NCBI GenBank assembly: GCA_964540815.1
Contig: CAZIOH010000038.1
Span: forward strand, 1 to 60,300
DNA length: 60,300 nt
From: CAZIOH01 sp964540815
GTDB taxonomy: Bacteria; Myxococcota_A; Polyangia; Fen-1088
Direction: 5' to 3'
Shown: positions 7,932 through 16,913 of the stretch, piece by piece
How positions within the stretch are numbered: position 1 is the stretch's first letter
How the letters are laid out: the number at the start of each line of letters is the position of its first letter
Position numbers and translations under genes: made by a program
Notes under the pieces: generated by a model
What the model saw: only the letters and a program-made list of their open reading frames with translations
What the model was told of the DNA's origin: nothing
Databases searched by the model: none

Positions 7932-9410
7932 ATGCCCCGTCTGAAGGTCCTGTTCATCGCGTCCGAGGTTGCGCCATTTCGAAAGACCGGGGGGCTGGCC
8001 GACGTCGCGGGCGCGCTGCCCAAGGCGCTGCGACAAAGGGGGATCGACATCCGGGTGGTCATGCCGCTCTACGCCGGTGTGCGCTGGTCCGAGCTCGAGC
8101 CCCTCGACGGCTCGCTCGCGGTCCCCATGTACTTCGGGGCGGCGCGCGCCGGCGTGCGAATGGGTCGGCTCCCCGGCAGCGAGGTCCCCATCTACTTCAT
8201 CGAGTACAACCGCTTCTTCGATCGACCGTATCTCTACGGTCCGCCGGGGCAGGCCTATCCGGACAACCTCGAGCGCTTCACGCTCTTCTCGCGGGCCGCG
8301 CTCGAGCTGTGCAAGGCCCTCGGGTTCATCCCGGACGTGGTGCACGCCAACGACTGGCAGACCGGGCTGGTGCCCGCCTATCTCAACACCGTGGAGTGGG
8401 CGCAGCCGCTGCACGGGAGCGCCAGCGTGTTCACGATCCACAACCTGGCTTACCAGGGCAACTTCGATCGCGGGGGCATGTTCATCACCGGCCTCGGCGA
8501 GCAGCACCTCAACCCCGACGAGTTCGAGCACCTCGGGGATCTGAACCTGCTCAAGGCGGGCCTGGTGCACAGCACGCTGCTCTCGACGGTGAGCCCAACC
8601 TACGCCGAGGAGATCCAGACCCCCGAGTACGGGATGGGGCTCGAAGGCGTGCTCGGCAACCGCCGGGCCGATCTGCGCGGAATCCTCAACGGCATCGACT
8701 TCGAGGAGTGGAACCCGGCCCACGATCCCCATCTGCCGCGCCCGTTTCACGCCGGGGATCTCTCGGGAAAGCTCGCCTGCAAGGATCGGCTGCAGCGCGA
8801 GGTGGGCCTCCCCGCCGAGCCCGGCGTGCCGCTCTTCGGGGCGATCGGCCGCCTGACCTCCCAGAAGGGCTTCGACATCCTGGCCCACGCGCTCGATCGG
8901 CTCCTCACCTGGGATCTCCAGGTGGTGTTGCTCGGGTCCGGCGATCCCGAGGCCGAGCGGTACTTCTCGGCGCTCGCCTACCAGCGGGGCGACAAGTTTC
9001 GTGCCTATGTCGGCTTCGATGACGGCCTCGCCCACCGCATCGAGGCCGGCGCGGACTTCTTCCTCATGCCCTCCCGCTTCGAGCCGTGCGGGCTGAACCA
9101 GATGTACAGCCTGCGGTACGGCACCTTGCCGATCGTGCGCGCCACCGGGGGGCTGAAGGACACCGTGGAGAATTACGAGGAGGCGTCCGGCTCGGGCACG
9201 GGCTTCGTCTTCGCGGATCTGAACCCGGCCAGCCTGGTCAACACGGTGGGGTGGGCGCTCTCCACCTACTTCGATCGCCCGGGGCACATCCGCCGCATGC
9301 GCCAGGCTGCCATGGCCCGCGACTGGTCCTGGGAGCGGGCCGCCGGCGACTACCAGCGCCTCTACGAGGACGCGTATCTGCGTCGACGCGGCCACCCGTT
9401 TCGGGGTTGA
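7932..9410 (+). CDS. glgA: Glycogen synthase (ADP-glucose type, GT5)
   Basis: This enzyme transfers glucose from ADP-glucose to the non-reducing end of an alpha-1,4-glucan. It is 492 aa, close to the usual ~480. The N-terminal substrate motif KTGGLADV begins at Lys18 and follows VLFIASEVAPF. The GT-B C-terminal part has GRLTSQKG and the nucleotide-sugar stretch PSRFEPCGLNQMYSLRYG, with the invariant E and C. The frame is open upstream, but homology begins at ATG 7932. No ribosome site is evident. No other glycogen gene is adjacent, so it appears to be a single-gene unit. Confidence 0.96.
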   Translation: MPRLKVLFIASEVAPFRKTGGLADVAGALPKALRQRGIDIRVVMPLYAGVRWSELEPLDGSLAVPMYFGAARAGVRMGRLPGSEVPIYFIEYNRFFDRPYLYGPPGQAYPDNLERFTLFSRAALELCKALGFIPDVVHANDWQTGLVPAYLNTVEWAQPLHGSASVFTIHNLAYQGNFDRGGMFITGLGEQHLNPDEFEHLGDLNLLKAGLVHSTLLSTVSPTYAEEIQTPEYGMGLEGVLGNRRADLRGILNGIDFEEWNPAHDPHLPRPFHAGDLSGKLACKDRLQREVGLPAEPGVPLFGAIGRLTSQKGFDILAHALDRLLTWDLQVVLLGSGDPEAERYFSALAYQRGDKFRAYVGFDDGLAHRIEAGADFFLMPSRFEPCGLNQMYSLRYGTLPIVRATGGLKDTVENYEEASGSGTGFVFADLNPASLVNTVGWALSTYFDRPGHIRRMRQAAMARDWSWERAAGDYQRLYEDAYLRRRGHPFRG

Positions 9411-9479
9411 CCGGCTGGCGGCGACACCCGGGTCTCCCGCAAACCGTGCGGTGCTCTAGAACTCCTGCTCTTTTGCGGT

Positions 9480-9485
9480 TAGCCT
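9480..9485 (+). promoter_or_regulatory. -10-like hexamer before phoB
   Basis: TAGCCT lies 15 nt before the phoB ATG (9495). No Shine-Dalgarno lies between. Together with the similar arrangement at 18546 it suggests a near-leaderless mRNA. No 11-bp Pho-type repeat precedes it. Confidence 0.4.
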
Positions 9486-9494
9486 CGGCCGCGC

Positions 9495-10223
9495 ATGGCC
9501 CGAATCGTCGTCGTCGAGGATGAACCCGACCTGCGGCAGGTGCTCGCCTACAATCTCCGAGACGCCGGGCACGAGGTGTTCGTGGCCGCCGAGGGCCGCC
9601 GGGGGATCACCCTCGCCACCGAGGAGCGTCCCGACGTGGTGTTGCTCGACCTGATGTTGCCGGACATGTCGGGCCTCGAGGTGTGCCGGATCCTGAAGGC
9701 GGCCGACACCACCCGGAACATCCCGGTGGTGATGGTGACCGCCCGGGGCGAGGAGATCGATCGGGTGGTGGGCTTCGAGCTCGGCGCGGACGACTACGTG
9801 GTCAAGCCGTTCAGCGTGCGCGAGCTCCTGCTCCGGCTGCGCTCGGTGCTGAGGCGGGGCGCCACGCCGCCGGCGGAGGTCGCGCCGCCTTCGCAACAGA
9901 TTCGTTTCGGACGGCTGACCATCGATCCCGGGGCACACCGCGTCTGGATCGACGATGGCGAGATCGCCCTCACGCCGCTCGAGTTCAAGCTGCTGTGCAC
10001 CCTGCACGAGCGGCGCAACCGGGTGCAATCCCGCGGGGTGCTGCTCGACGACGTCTGGGGGGCGAGCCAGGAGAACATGACCCGGACCATCGACACCCAC
10101 GTCAAGCGCTTGCGCGAGAAGCTGGGCGAGGTCGGGGCCTACGTCGAGACCGTCCGCGGCGTCGGATACCGCTTCGTCGGACGGCCACCCGACGCCGCCG
10201 CCGATCCGGGAGAGACCCCGTGA
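9495..10223 (+). CDS. phoB: PhoB-type response regulator (REC + OmpR winged helix)
   Basis: This 242-aa DNA-binding regulator probably controls the phosphate regulon. The receiver has the acidic pair near VVVEDEPD, the phospho-acceptor Asp52 in VVLLDLMLPDMSG and the conserved VKPFSVREL lysine. The OmpR/PhoB effector domain includes LTPLEFKLL and the recognition-helix region IDTHVKRLREKLG. It overlaps the next gene, the cognate kinase, by GTGA at 10220-10223. The assignment as PhoB rather than another OmpR-family member rests on the adjacent PhoR-like kinase and the pst-phoU cluster. Confidence 0.92.
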   Translation: MARIVVVEDEPDLRQVLAYNLRDAGHEVFVAAEGRRGITLATEERPDVVLLDLMLPDMSGLEVCRILKAADTTRNIPVVMVTARGEEIDRVVGFELGADDYVVKPFSVRELLLRLRSVLRRGATPPAEVAPPSQQIRFGRLTIDPGAHRVWIDDGEIALTPLEFKLLCTLHERRNRVQSRGVLLDDVWGASQENMTRTIDTHVKRLREKLGEVGAYVETVRGVGYRFVGRPPDAAADPGETP

Positions 10224-12073
10224 AGCTCGACATCAGGACCAAGCTGGTCCTGGTGTCGCTGGCCATCCTGGCCGTGTCGATCTTCGTGCTCGAGGCCTAC
10301 CTTCGGCCCCTGATCGAGAGCGAGATCGTGGAGACCATCAAGGTCGAGCTGTTCGCGCGCTTGACCCTGATCCAGCGCGACGTGCAGCCGGGGGCCGAGG
10401 GGCGAACCTTCGCCGAGTGGGACGCGCTGGCGGACGAGTTTGCCTCGAGGGCCGGCGCGCGCGTGACCTTCGTGCGGGCCGACGGCAAGGTGCTGGGCGA
10501 CTCCGAGCTCGATGCGGCGGAGCTCGCGCGGGTCGAGAATCACCTCGATCGCCCCGAGATCCGGCAGGCGCTGGCCGGTCAGCCGGGGTTCACAACCCGG
10601 ACCAGCGCCACGGTGGGGCGGCGCCTGTCGTACGCCGCGTTGCCCCTCGCCGCGGGCGGGAGGATCGTGGCGGTGGCCCGGCTGGCGACGCCGCTCGAAC
10701 GCATCGACAACGCGATCTCCCGCCTGCGCCGCCTCTTGCTATTGGGTGGTCTTTTGGCTATGGCGGTCGCGGTACTCATGTCGACCGTGGCGGCTCAGTT
10801 GATGTCACAGGCCTTGCGGGACATCACCCAGGCGGCCCGTCGCATGTCGGCCGGGGATCTCGGCGCGCGAACCCGCATCAAGGGAGACGACGAGGTCGGG
10901 GAGCTCGGGCGCACGCTGGATGGGCTGGCCGAGAACCTGTCGCAGACCCTGGCCGCCCTGCGGGGCGAGCGCGATCTCTTCGGGCGCATGCTCGAGTCGA
11001 TGCAGGAGGGGGTGCTGGTGCTCGATCGCGAGCTCCGCATCCTGCTGGTCAATCCGGCCCTGCGCGAGATGTTGTTGCTCGGGGCCGACGTGGCTGGGCG
11101 GCTGCCGATCGAGACCATCCGCAACGCGGACCTGCAGACCATCCTCGATCGCGCCACCACCCACGGTGCCCGCGCATCCGGCGAGGTCGAGCTGTCCGGC
11201 TTGATGCCGCGGCGGTTCATGGTGCACGCCACCCCGCTGGGGGGCGAGCCGCGGGGTCTGGTGGTGGTGTTCGTGGACGTGACCGAGATCCGTCGCCTCG
11301 AGTCCATGCGCAAGGACTTCGTGGCCAATGTGTCGCACGAGCTGCGAACCCCGATCACCGCGGTGCGCTCGGCCGCGGAGACCGCGCGCCGGACCGTCGG
11401 CCGGGATCCCGAGGCGGCGCTGCGTTTCATCGACATGATCGAGCGCAACGCCTGCCGCCTGCAGGAGCTGGTCGAGGATCTGCTCGAGCTGTCGCGGATC
11501 GAATCCAAGCAGTTTCGCCCCCAGGTGGAGAACATCGAGCTCGCGCCGGCGGTGGGCAGCGTGCTGGCGCTGTTCCGGGACGCCGCCGAGCGCAAGCGTC
11601 TGAGGCTCGAGTGCGACATCCCGGCGGGGACACCGCGGGCGCGGGGGGATCGCCGGGGGATCGAGCAGGTGCTCACCAACCTGGTCGAGAACGCCGTCAA
11701 GTATTGCCCCGAGGGGGCATCGATCGCGGTGCGCGCTCGCGAGAAGGACGGCCTGCTGCGGATCGCCGTGGAGGACACCGGGCCCGGCATCGAGCCCAAG
11801 CACCTTCCGCGCCTGTTCGAGCGCTTCTACCGCGCCGACAAGGGCCGCTCCCGCGACATGGGGGGCACCGGCTTGGGGCTGTCCATCGTCAAGCATCTGG
11901 TCGAAGCCATGGACGGGCACGTCGGCGTGGAGAGCACGCCCGGGCGCGGAACGACCTTCTGGTTCACGCTCGCGCGCATGGAGCTGGCGCCTGCGCCCGA
12001 CCTCGCGGCGCCCGCGCCCGAGGCCGAGTCCGAGTCCGCCGAGACGAGGCCGCCGCCCTCCGGGTCGCCGTGA
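10220..12073 (+). CDS. phoR: PhoR-type sensor histidine kinase
   Basis: The 617-aa membrane kinase starts at GTG 10220, overlapping the phoB stop by 4 nt and preceded by a GGGAGAG ribosome site. It has TM1 (~7-29), an extracytoplasmic sensor domain (~30-170), TM2 (~172-195), HAMP, PAS with the segment LESMQEGVLVLDRELRI, HisKA with VSHELRTPITAVR (His373) and an HATPase with NLVENAVKY, EDTGPGIEP and GGTGLGLSIVKH. It has a larger external loop than E. coli PhoR and resembles PhoR of Gram-positive type in layout. Its partner is the preceding regulator. Confidence 0.93.
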   Translation: MKLDIRTKLVLVSLAILAVSIFVLEAYLRPLIESEIVETIKVELFARLTLIQRDVQPGAEGRTFAEWDALADEFASRAGARVTFVRADGKVLGDSELDAAELARVENHLDRPEIRQALAGQPGFTTRTSATVGRRLSYAALPLAAGGRIVAVARLATPLERIDNAISRLRRLLLLGGLLAMAVAVLMSTVAAQLMSQALRDITQAARRMSAGDLGARTRIKGDDEVGELGRTLDGLAENLSQTLAALRGERDLFGRMLESMQEGVLVLDRELRILLVNPALREMLLLGADVAGRLPIETIRNADLQTILDRATTHGARASGEVELSGLMPRRFMVHATPLGGEPRGLVVVFVDVTEIRRLESMRKDFVANVSHELRTPITAVRSAAETARRTVGRDPEAALRFIDMIERNACRLQELVEDLLELSRIESKQFRPQVENIELAPAVGSVLALFRDAAERKRLRLECDIPAGTPRARGDRRGIEQVLTNLVENAVKYCPEGASIAVRAREKDGLLRIAVEDTGPGIEPKHLPRLFERFYRADKGRSRDMGGTGLGLSIVKHLVEAMDGHVGVESTPGRGTTFWFTLARMELAPAPDLAAPAPEAESESAETRPPPSGSP

Positions 12074-12179
12074 CCCGAGCTCGGGGGCGAGGGCGGCGAC
12101 CGGCCCGGCGGGTGCCGAGCGGTTGATGTCCGGGGCGTGGCCCCTCCGCCGCGGTTCGGCCTCATGCGAGATCCGGAAG

Positions 12180-12223
12180 CGTTACGGTCTCGACACACAC
12201 GTGTCACAGCGCACACCTATGGT
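12180..12223 (+). promoter_or_regulatory. Three-unit Pho-box-like repeat plus -10 (porin promoter)
   Basis: Three hexamers, CGTTAC (12180), CGACAC (12191) and TGTCAC (12202), sit at exact 11-bp intervals. This is the geometry of PhoB direct repeats. TATGGT at 12218-12223 is placed like a -10, 38 bp from the first unit. The downstream gene is a phosphate-type porin. Confidence 0.55.
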
Positions 12224-12316
12224 CCACGCCCAATGACCCCAGTGACTTCACCCATGCGACCTGAGCAAACCTTTCGTTCATCGAGCCGCCCGTGGTGGAA
12301 GTCGGACCGAGCCGAA

Positions 12317-13906
12317 ATGGGCGCCCCGCCCGTTTCGGCGACGCGGAAACTTTCACCACGGGCTGCTAGGAGGTCGAGCGCGATCTCGGCGCTCCTGCTG
12401 TTGGTCGCGGGCGGGATGCCGGCCTTCGCGCAGGCTCCACCTCCGCCTCCGCCAGCATCCTCCCCGGCCCACGAGCCACCCGTTGCGGGGGACCCCTCCT
12501 CCAGCGTCCCCCCCGGCGGCCAAGTGGCGCCCGCCGTCGCGCCCGGGTCCGAGCCCCCTTCCTCGAGCCCGAGCCCGCCGCAGGATCCGGCGCCTGCCGA
12601 GGGTGGGCCCACCGAGGCCAGACCGGCGCCGGCCCCGACGCCCCCTGCCGCCAGCGACCAGCAGGGCGGGGCGCCGCAGCCGGCCTCGCCGGCGGGCGAT
12701 GATCCCGGCGCCGTCCCGCCCCCCGAGCCCACGGATGTGCGCCTCGGCAACCTCGAGGGCAAGGTCGGTGGGCTCGACGAGGCGGCCTCGGCCACGCGCT
12801 CGATCGTGGACCGCCTGAACCGCATCAAGCTGAGCGGCTACATCCAGGGCCGATACGAGTGGCACGGGGATTCGTCGGACACCGTCGATGCGAGCGGGAA
12901 CTCCAAGGTGAAGAGTCAGTTCCTGGTTCGGCGTGGTCGGTTGAAGGTCATCTATGACGGAACCAACGCCGAATACCTGCTGCAGATCGACGCGACCCCG
13001 AGCGGCGTGGTCCTCAAGGACGCGGAGGCGACCTTCGTCGACACCTGGTCGCCCTTCGGGCTGCGCCTGACGGTGGGCCAGTTCAAGTGGCCATTCGGCT
13101 ACGAGATCCTCCAGTCCTCGGGGGATCGGGAGATGCCAGAGCGGGCCCTCGTCATTCGCAGCCTCTTCCCCGGCGAGCGCGATCGCGGGGTCCGCCTGAC
13201 CGCGCGTTACGAGTGGCTGCGCTTCGCGGCGGCGCTGGTCAACGGCAACGTCCCCAACGGCACCACCGATCGCAACGACTTCAAGGATCTGGTCGGCCGG
13301 GTGGGCGGCGATTTCGGCTGGATCGTGGGTGGCCTTTCGGGGTACTACGGGCGCCGCCTGGACGGGAAACCCGCGACCGCCCTCACCACGGTGTGGACCG
13401 ACAAGAACGGCGACAAGATGCTCACCCCCGACGAGGTCACCACCACCCCGGCCAGCCCCGCCACCTATCAGTCGTATGGGCTCTTGCGGCTCGGCGCGGA
13501 TGTGCAGACCTACTTCGACATCCCGGGCCTCGGCGGCCTGGCGCTGAAGGGCGAGCTCATCTACGCCAAGGACAGCAACCGGGCGCTGGGGACCACGCCA
13601 GCCAACCCCTGCCTCGACCGCACCCAGCTCGGCTGGATCATCACCGCGGTCCAGAACCTCGGCGACTACGCGGGGCTCGTCGTGCGGGTGGACTCCTTCG
13701 ATCCCAACGTCACGCTGGCCTTGCCGGACTCGTGCACGCTCGACATCGCCAAGGGCCTCGGCGATCGGGTCAATACCTACGGCTTCGGGGCGCTCATCTT
13801 CCCATCCAGCAACGTCAAGGCGACCTTCACCTACGAGCACGTCGCCGAGCAGAGCATCACCATCGCCAACGACGTCTTCACGGCCCAGCTTCAGGCGCGC
13901 TTCTAG
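12317..13906 (+). CDS. Phosphate-selective porin (OprP/OprO-type)
   Basis: This outer-membrane beta-barrel is predicted to take up phosphate or other anions. From ATG 12317 it is 529 aa. A signal peptide (SSAISALLLLVAGGMPAFAQ) is followed by a Pro-rich linker (~40-150), a short coiled-coil-like stretch, then a barrel that opens with IKLSGYIQGRYEW and contains the family segment VGQFKWPFGYEILQSSGDREMPERA and ends in aromatic QLQARF. Upstream in-frame ATGs at 12137 and 12233 exist, but 12137 would place the Pho-box-like repeats inside the gene. The setting between phoR and pstS supports phosphate. Confidence 0.85.
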   Translation: MGAPPVSATRKLSPRAARRSSAISALLLLVAGGMPAFAQAPPPPPPASSPAHEPPVAGDPSSSVPPGGQVAPAVAPGSEPPSSSPSPPQDPAPAEGGPTEARPAPAPTPPAASDQQGGAPQPASPAGDDPGAVPPPEPTDVRLGNLEGKVGGLDEAASATRSIVDRLNRIKLSGYIQGRYEWHGDSSDTVDASGNSKVKSQFLVRRGRLKVIYDGTNAEYLLQIDATPSGVVLKDAEATFVDTWSPFGLRLTVGQFKWPFGYEILQSSGDREMPERALVIRSLFPGERDRGVRLTARYEWLRFAAALVNGNVPNGTTDRNDFKDLVGRVGGDFGWIVGGLSGYYGRRLDGKPATALTTVWTDKNGDKMLTPDEVTTTPASPATYQSYGLLRLGADVQTYFDIPGLGGLALKGELIYAKDSNRALGTTPANPCLDRTQLGWIITAVQNLGDYAGLVVRVDSFDPNVTLALPDSCTLDIAKGLGDRVNTYGFGALIFPSSNVKATFTYEHVAEQSITIANDVFTAQLQARF

Positions 13907-13931
13907 AATCAAAAACGACAAGGAGACCACG

Positions 13932-14774
13932 ATGCACGCGATCAAGAGATTCGGATGGCTGGGACTGGCGGCGCTGGTGTGGCAGGGGGTGGCCGGCGGT
14001 GCGGCGGCGGCCGGCACCGTGACCATCAAGGGCTCGGACACCATGGTGATCCTCGGGCAGCGCTGGGCCGAAGAGTTCATGAAGAAGCACCCCGACGTGA
14101 CCCTGCAGGTCACGGGGGGGGGCTCTGGAACCGGCATCAGCGCGCTCATCAACGGCACCACGGATGTCTGTCAGTCCTCGCGCGCGATGAGCGCCCCCGA
14201 GAAGGAGAAGCTGCGCGACCGATACGCGACGACCGGGGTCGAGATCCCCGTGGCGCGGGACGGCCTGTCGGTCTACGTGAACGCCGCCAACCCCATGACC
14301 GAGATCTCGATGGACCAGCTCAAGCTGATCTTCACGGGCAAGGTGACCAACTGGAAGGAGGTCGGGGGGGCCGATTCCAAGATCGTCATCTACTCGCGCG
14401 AGAACAGCTCCGGCACGTACGTGTTCTTCAAGGAGCACGTCCTCAAGAACGCGGACTACTCGCCCCGCGCCCAGACCATGCCGGGCACCGCGGCGGTGGT
14501 GAACGCCGTATCGAAGGAGAAGTTCGGGATCGGCTACGGCGGCGCGGCTTACGCCAAGGGCATCAAGATCCTCAAGGTCAAGAAGGACGACGCGTCGCCG
14601 GGCGTCTTGCCGGAGCTGGCCAACGTCCAGAGCGGGACCTATGCGCTCTCGAGGCCGCTCTTCTTCTACCTGCGGAACCAGCCCGCGGGCGAGACCAAGT
14701 CCTTCGTGGACTGGGTGCTCTCGGCGGAGGGGCAGGGCGTGGTGACCAAGGTCGGCTACTTCCCGGTCAAGTGA
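13932..14774 (+). CDS. pstS: PstS, periplasmic phosphate-binding protein
   Basis: This protein captures phosphate for the PstSCAB importer. It is 280 aa with a Sec signal peptide ending around AGGAAAAG (residue ~27). The mature part opens with VTIKGSDTMVILGQ and contains TGGGSGTGISALINGTTDVCQSSRAM, split here as the two phosphate-binding loops GGGSGTG and CQSSRAM. YSRENSSGTYVFF is the third ligand loop. The ribosome site AAGGAGA lies 6 nt before the ATG. It follows the porin by 25 nt and may share its transcript. Confidence 0.96.
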   Translation: MHAIKRFGWLGLAALVWQGVAGGAAAAGTVTIKGSDTMVILGQRWAEEFMKKHPDVTLQVTGGGSGTGISALINGTTDVCQSSRAMSAPEKEKLRDRYATTGVEIPVARDGLSVYVNAANPMTEISMDQLKLIFTGKVTNWKEVGGADSKIVIYSRENSSGTYVFFKEHVLKNADYSPRAQTMPGTAAVVNAVSKEKFGIGYGGAAYAKGIKILKVKKDDASPGVLPELANVQSGTYALSRPLFFYLRNQPAGETKSFVDWVLSAEGQGVVTKVGYFPVK

Positions 14775-14821
14775 GACCCCGCGCGGAGTGGTCGGTCGGG
14801 CCCCGGGCTTCGTCGCATATT

Positions 14822-14854
14822 TGTCACAATCGTGGCACCAGTCTGGCACGCGTG
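14822..14854 (+). promoter_or_regulatory. Three-unit Pho-box-like repeat before pstC
   Basis: TGTCAC (14822), TGGCAC (14833) and TGGCAC (14844) are spaced by exactly 11 bp between pstS and pstC. This matches the repeat period of PhoB sites. The second and third units also resemble a sigma-54 -24/-12 pair (TGGCAC-N5-TGGCA), so that reading cannot be excluded. Confidence 0.55.
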
Positions 14855-14898
14855 AGTGCTCTTCTTCGCCCGTGTCTACGAGGGACGGAGCCTTGCCC

Positions 14899-15903
14899 AT
14901 GCCGACCACCAATGGCGGACCCGAAGTCTCGACCACCAGCCTGTCGGGGCTGGGGCGGCTGCGGCTGGCCCGGCCTCCGCGCTGGCACGGGATGGCCGAG
15001 ACCCTGATCAAGATCCTGGCGTTGTCCGCCATCGCCGCGGTGATCCTGATCTTCGTGTTCGTGGCCAAGGAAGCCCTCCCGCTCTTCTACAACGCGGTCA
15101 TCCACAAGGAAGTGACCCTGCGTCAGATGTGGCTCGCGCAGCAGTGGCCGGGCTACGACGCGCCGGACCACATCTGGCAGCCGGTGTCCGAGATCCCCAA
15201 GTACGGGGTCTGGCCGCTCGTGGTGGGCACCATCAAGGTGAGCTTCATCGCCATGCTGGTGGGCGCGCCGCTCGGGATCGGGGCGGCGCTGTGGGTGTCG
15301 CAGTTCGCCCGACCGCGGGTCCGGGAGATCGTCAAGCCGGTGGTGGAGCTCCTGGCCGGGATCCCCTCGGTCGTGCTGGGCTTCTTCGCGCTCATGGTGA
15401 TGGCGACCTGGATGCAAGACGCCTTCGGCCTCGAGTCGCGCCTCAACTCGCTGGTGGCCGGGGTGGCCCTGTCCTTCGCGATCATCCCGGTGATCTTCAC
15501 CATCAGCGAGGAGGCCTTCGGCGCGGTCCCCCGCAGCTACGTCGAGGCCTCGGTGGCGCTGGGCGCGGCGCGCTGGCAGACGGTGGTTCGGGTGTTGCTC
15601 CCGGCGGCGAGCCCTGGGATCGCGGCCGGGGTGGCCCTCGGGCTCGGGCGGGCAGTGGGGGAGACCATGATCGTGCTCATGGCTTCGGGGAACGCGGCGA
15701 TCCTCTCGGGGAGCCTCACGGAGTCGGTCCGGACCCTGGCCGCCACCATCGCGGCGGAGCTGGCCGAGGTGGTCTTCGGCGGTGCACACTACACGGTGCT
15801 CTTCTATCTCGGGACCCTGCTCTTCATCAGCACGTTCGTGGTCAACTCGGCGGGCGACTGGATCATCGCGCGCATGAAGCGCCGCCTCGGGATGTCGTCA
15901 TGA
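14899..15903 (+). CDS. pstC: PstC, phosphate ABC transporter permease
   Basis: This inner-membrane permease is 334 aa from ATG 14899. The frame is open to 14788, but that would put the Pho-box-like repeats inside the gene, and GGAG at 14887-14890 supports 14899. The first membrane helix is near residues 35-57 (ILALSAIAAVILIFVFV). The permease signature is EASVALGAARWQTVVRVLLP, the EAA loop that contacts PstB. An extended periplasmic loop follows TM1. It overlaps pstA by ATGA. Confidence 0.95.
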   Translation: MPTTNGGPEVSTTSLSGLGRLRLARPPRWHGMAETLIKILALSAIAAVILIFVFVAKEALPLFYNAVIHKEVTLRQMWLAQQWPGYDAPDHIWQPVSEIPKYGVWPLVVGTIKVSFIAMLVGAPLGIGAALWVSQFARPRVREIVKPVVELLAGIPSVVLGFFALMVMATWMQDAFGLESRLNSLVAGVALSFAIIPVIFTISEEAFGAVPRSYVEASVALGAARWQTVVRVLLPAASPGIAAGVALGLGRAVGETMIVLMASGNAAILSGSLTESVRTLAATIAAELAEVVFGGAHYTVLFYLGTLLFISTFVVNSAGDWIIARMKRRLGMSS

Positions 15904-16913
15904 GCCAGGTGGTGGCGTTCCCGACCCCACCGCCGGGGGGCCCGCCGGCCCTGTCCCAGGGCGCGCAAGGGCAGGCGCGCGGGGCGGAGTCGCCCTTCGT
16001 GCGCCAGGTCCGCAACCGGCTCGGCGATCTGGCCCTGGCGATCTCCACCGGGTCGGCCATGGCCCTGGTGCTGCTGATCCTCTTCGTGGTCATCGGGGAC
16101 GTGATCATCCACGGGAGCGCCCGGTTCAGCCTGAGGTTCATCACCTCGGCCCCCGAACAGGGCATGACCGCCGGGGGGATCTTCCCGGCGCTGTTCGGAA
16201 CGGTGGCCATGGTGGTGCTGATGACGCTGGCGGTGGTCCCGGTGGGGGTGGCGACCGCGATCTACCTGCACGAGTACGCGCCGGCCGGCTCGCCGGTCAC
16301 GCGCGCGGTACGCATCGCGGTGAACAACCTGGCGGGGGTGCCATCGATCGTCTTCGGTCTGTTCGGTCTCGGGTTCTTCATCCAGTTCGTCGGCGCGGGG
16401 ATGGATCGGATCTTCATGGGCGGCCAGAAGGTCTTCGGACAACCGGCCTTGCTGTGGGCCGCGCTGACCATGGCGATCCTGACCATGCCGGTGGTGATCG
16501 TGGCGACCGAGGAGGCGCTGCGCTCGGTTCCGCGCGAGCTCCGCGAGGCGTCCCTGGCGCTCGGCGCCACCAAGTTCCAGACCGTCTTCCGGGTGGTGGT
16601 CCCCCAGGGCCTGCCCGGGATCCTCACCGGCACGATCCTGGCCATCAGCCGCGGCGCGGGCGAGGTGGCCCCGATCTTGTTCACCGGGGTCGCGTACTTC
16701 TTGCCCAGGCTGCCCGCCACCTTGCACGATCAGTTCATGCACCTCGGAAACCACGTGTACGTGCTCTCCACCCAGTCACCGGATGTCGACGCCACCAAGC
16801 CGCTGCTCTACGCCACGGTGCTGGTGTTGCTGATCCTGACCTTCGTCCTCAACCTGTCGGCGGTGGTGGTCCGCTCGAGGATGCGCAAGCGCTTCGCTGG
16901 AGCGGGACACTGA
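15900..16913 (+). CDS. pstA: PstA, phosphate ABC transporter permease
   Basis: This second permease is 337 aa and pairs with PstC. The start ATG at 15900 overlaps the pstC stop by 4 nt. About 45 cytoplasmic Pro/Gly/Gln-rich residues precede the first membrane helix (MALVLLILFVVIGDVII). The segments NNLAGVPSIVFGLFGLGFF and EASLALGATKFQTVFRVVVP (EAA loop) are typical. The stop overlaps the pstB start by one base (TGATG at 16911-16915), so translation is probably coupled. Confidence 0.96.
   Translation: MSQVVAFPTPPPGGPPALSQGAQGQARGAESPFVRQVRNRLGDLALAISTGSAMALVLLILFVVIGDVIIHGSARFSLRFITSAPEQGMTAGGIFPALFGTVAMVVLMTLAVVPVGVATAIYLHEYAPAGSPVTRAVRIAVNNLAGVPSIVFGLFGLGFFIQFVGAGMDRIFMGGQKVFGQPALLWAALTMAILTMPVVIVATEEALRSVPRELREASLALGATKFQTVFRVVVPQGLPGILTGTILAISRGAGEVAPILFTGVAYFLPRLPATLHDQFMHLGNHVYVLSTQSPDVDATKPLLYATVLVLLILTFVLNLSAVVVRSRMRKRFAGAGH

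Noticed and set aside
14833..14854. Sigma-54 promoter at pstC (TGGCAC-N5-TGGCA)
   Set aside because: The three hexamers continue at 11-bp period and match the porin and second-regulator sites, so a Pho box is the simpler reading; kept only as an alternative.
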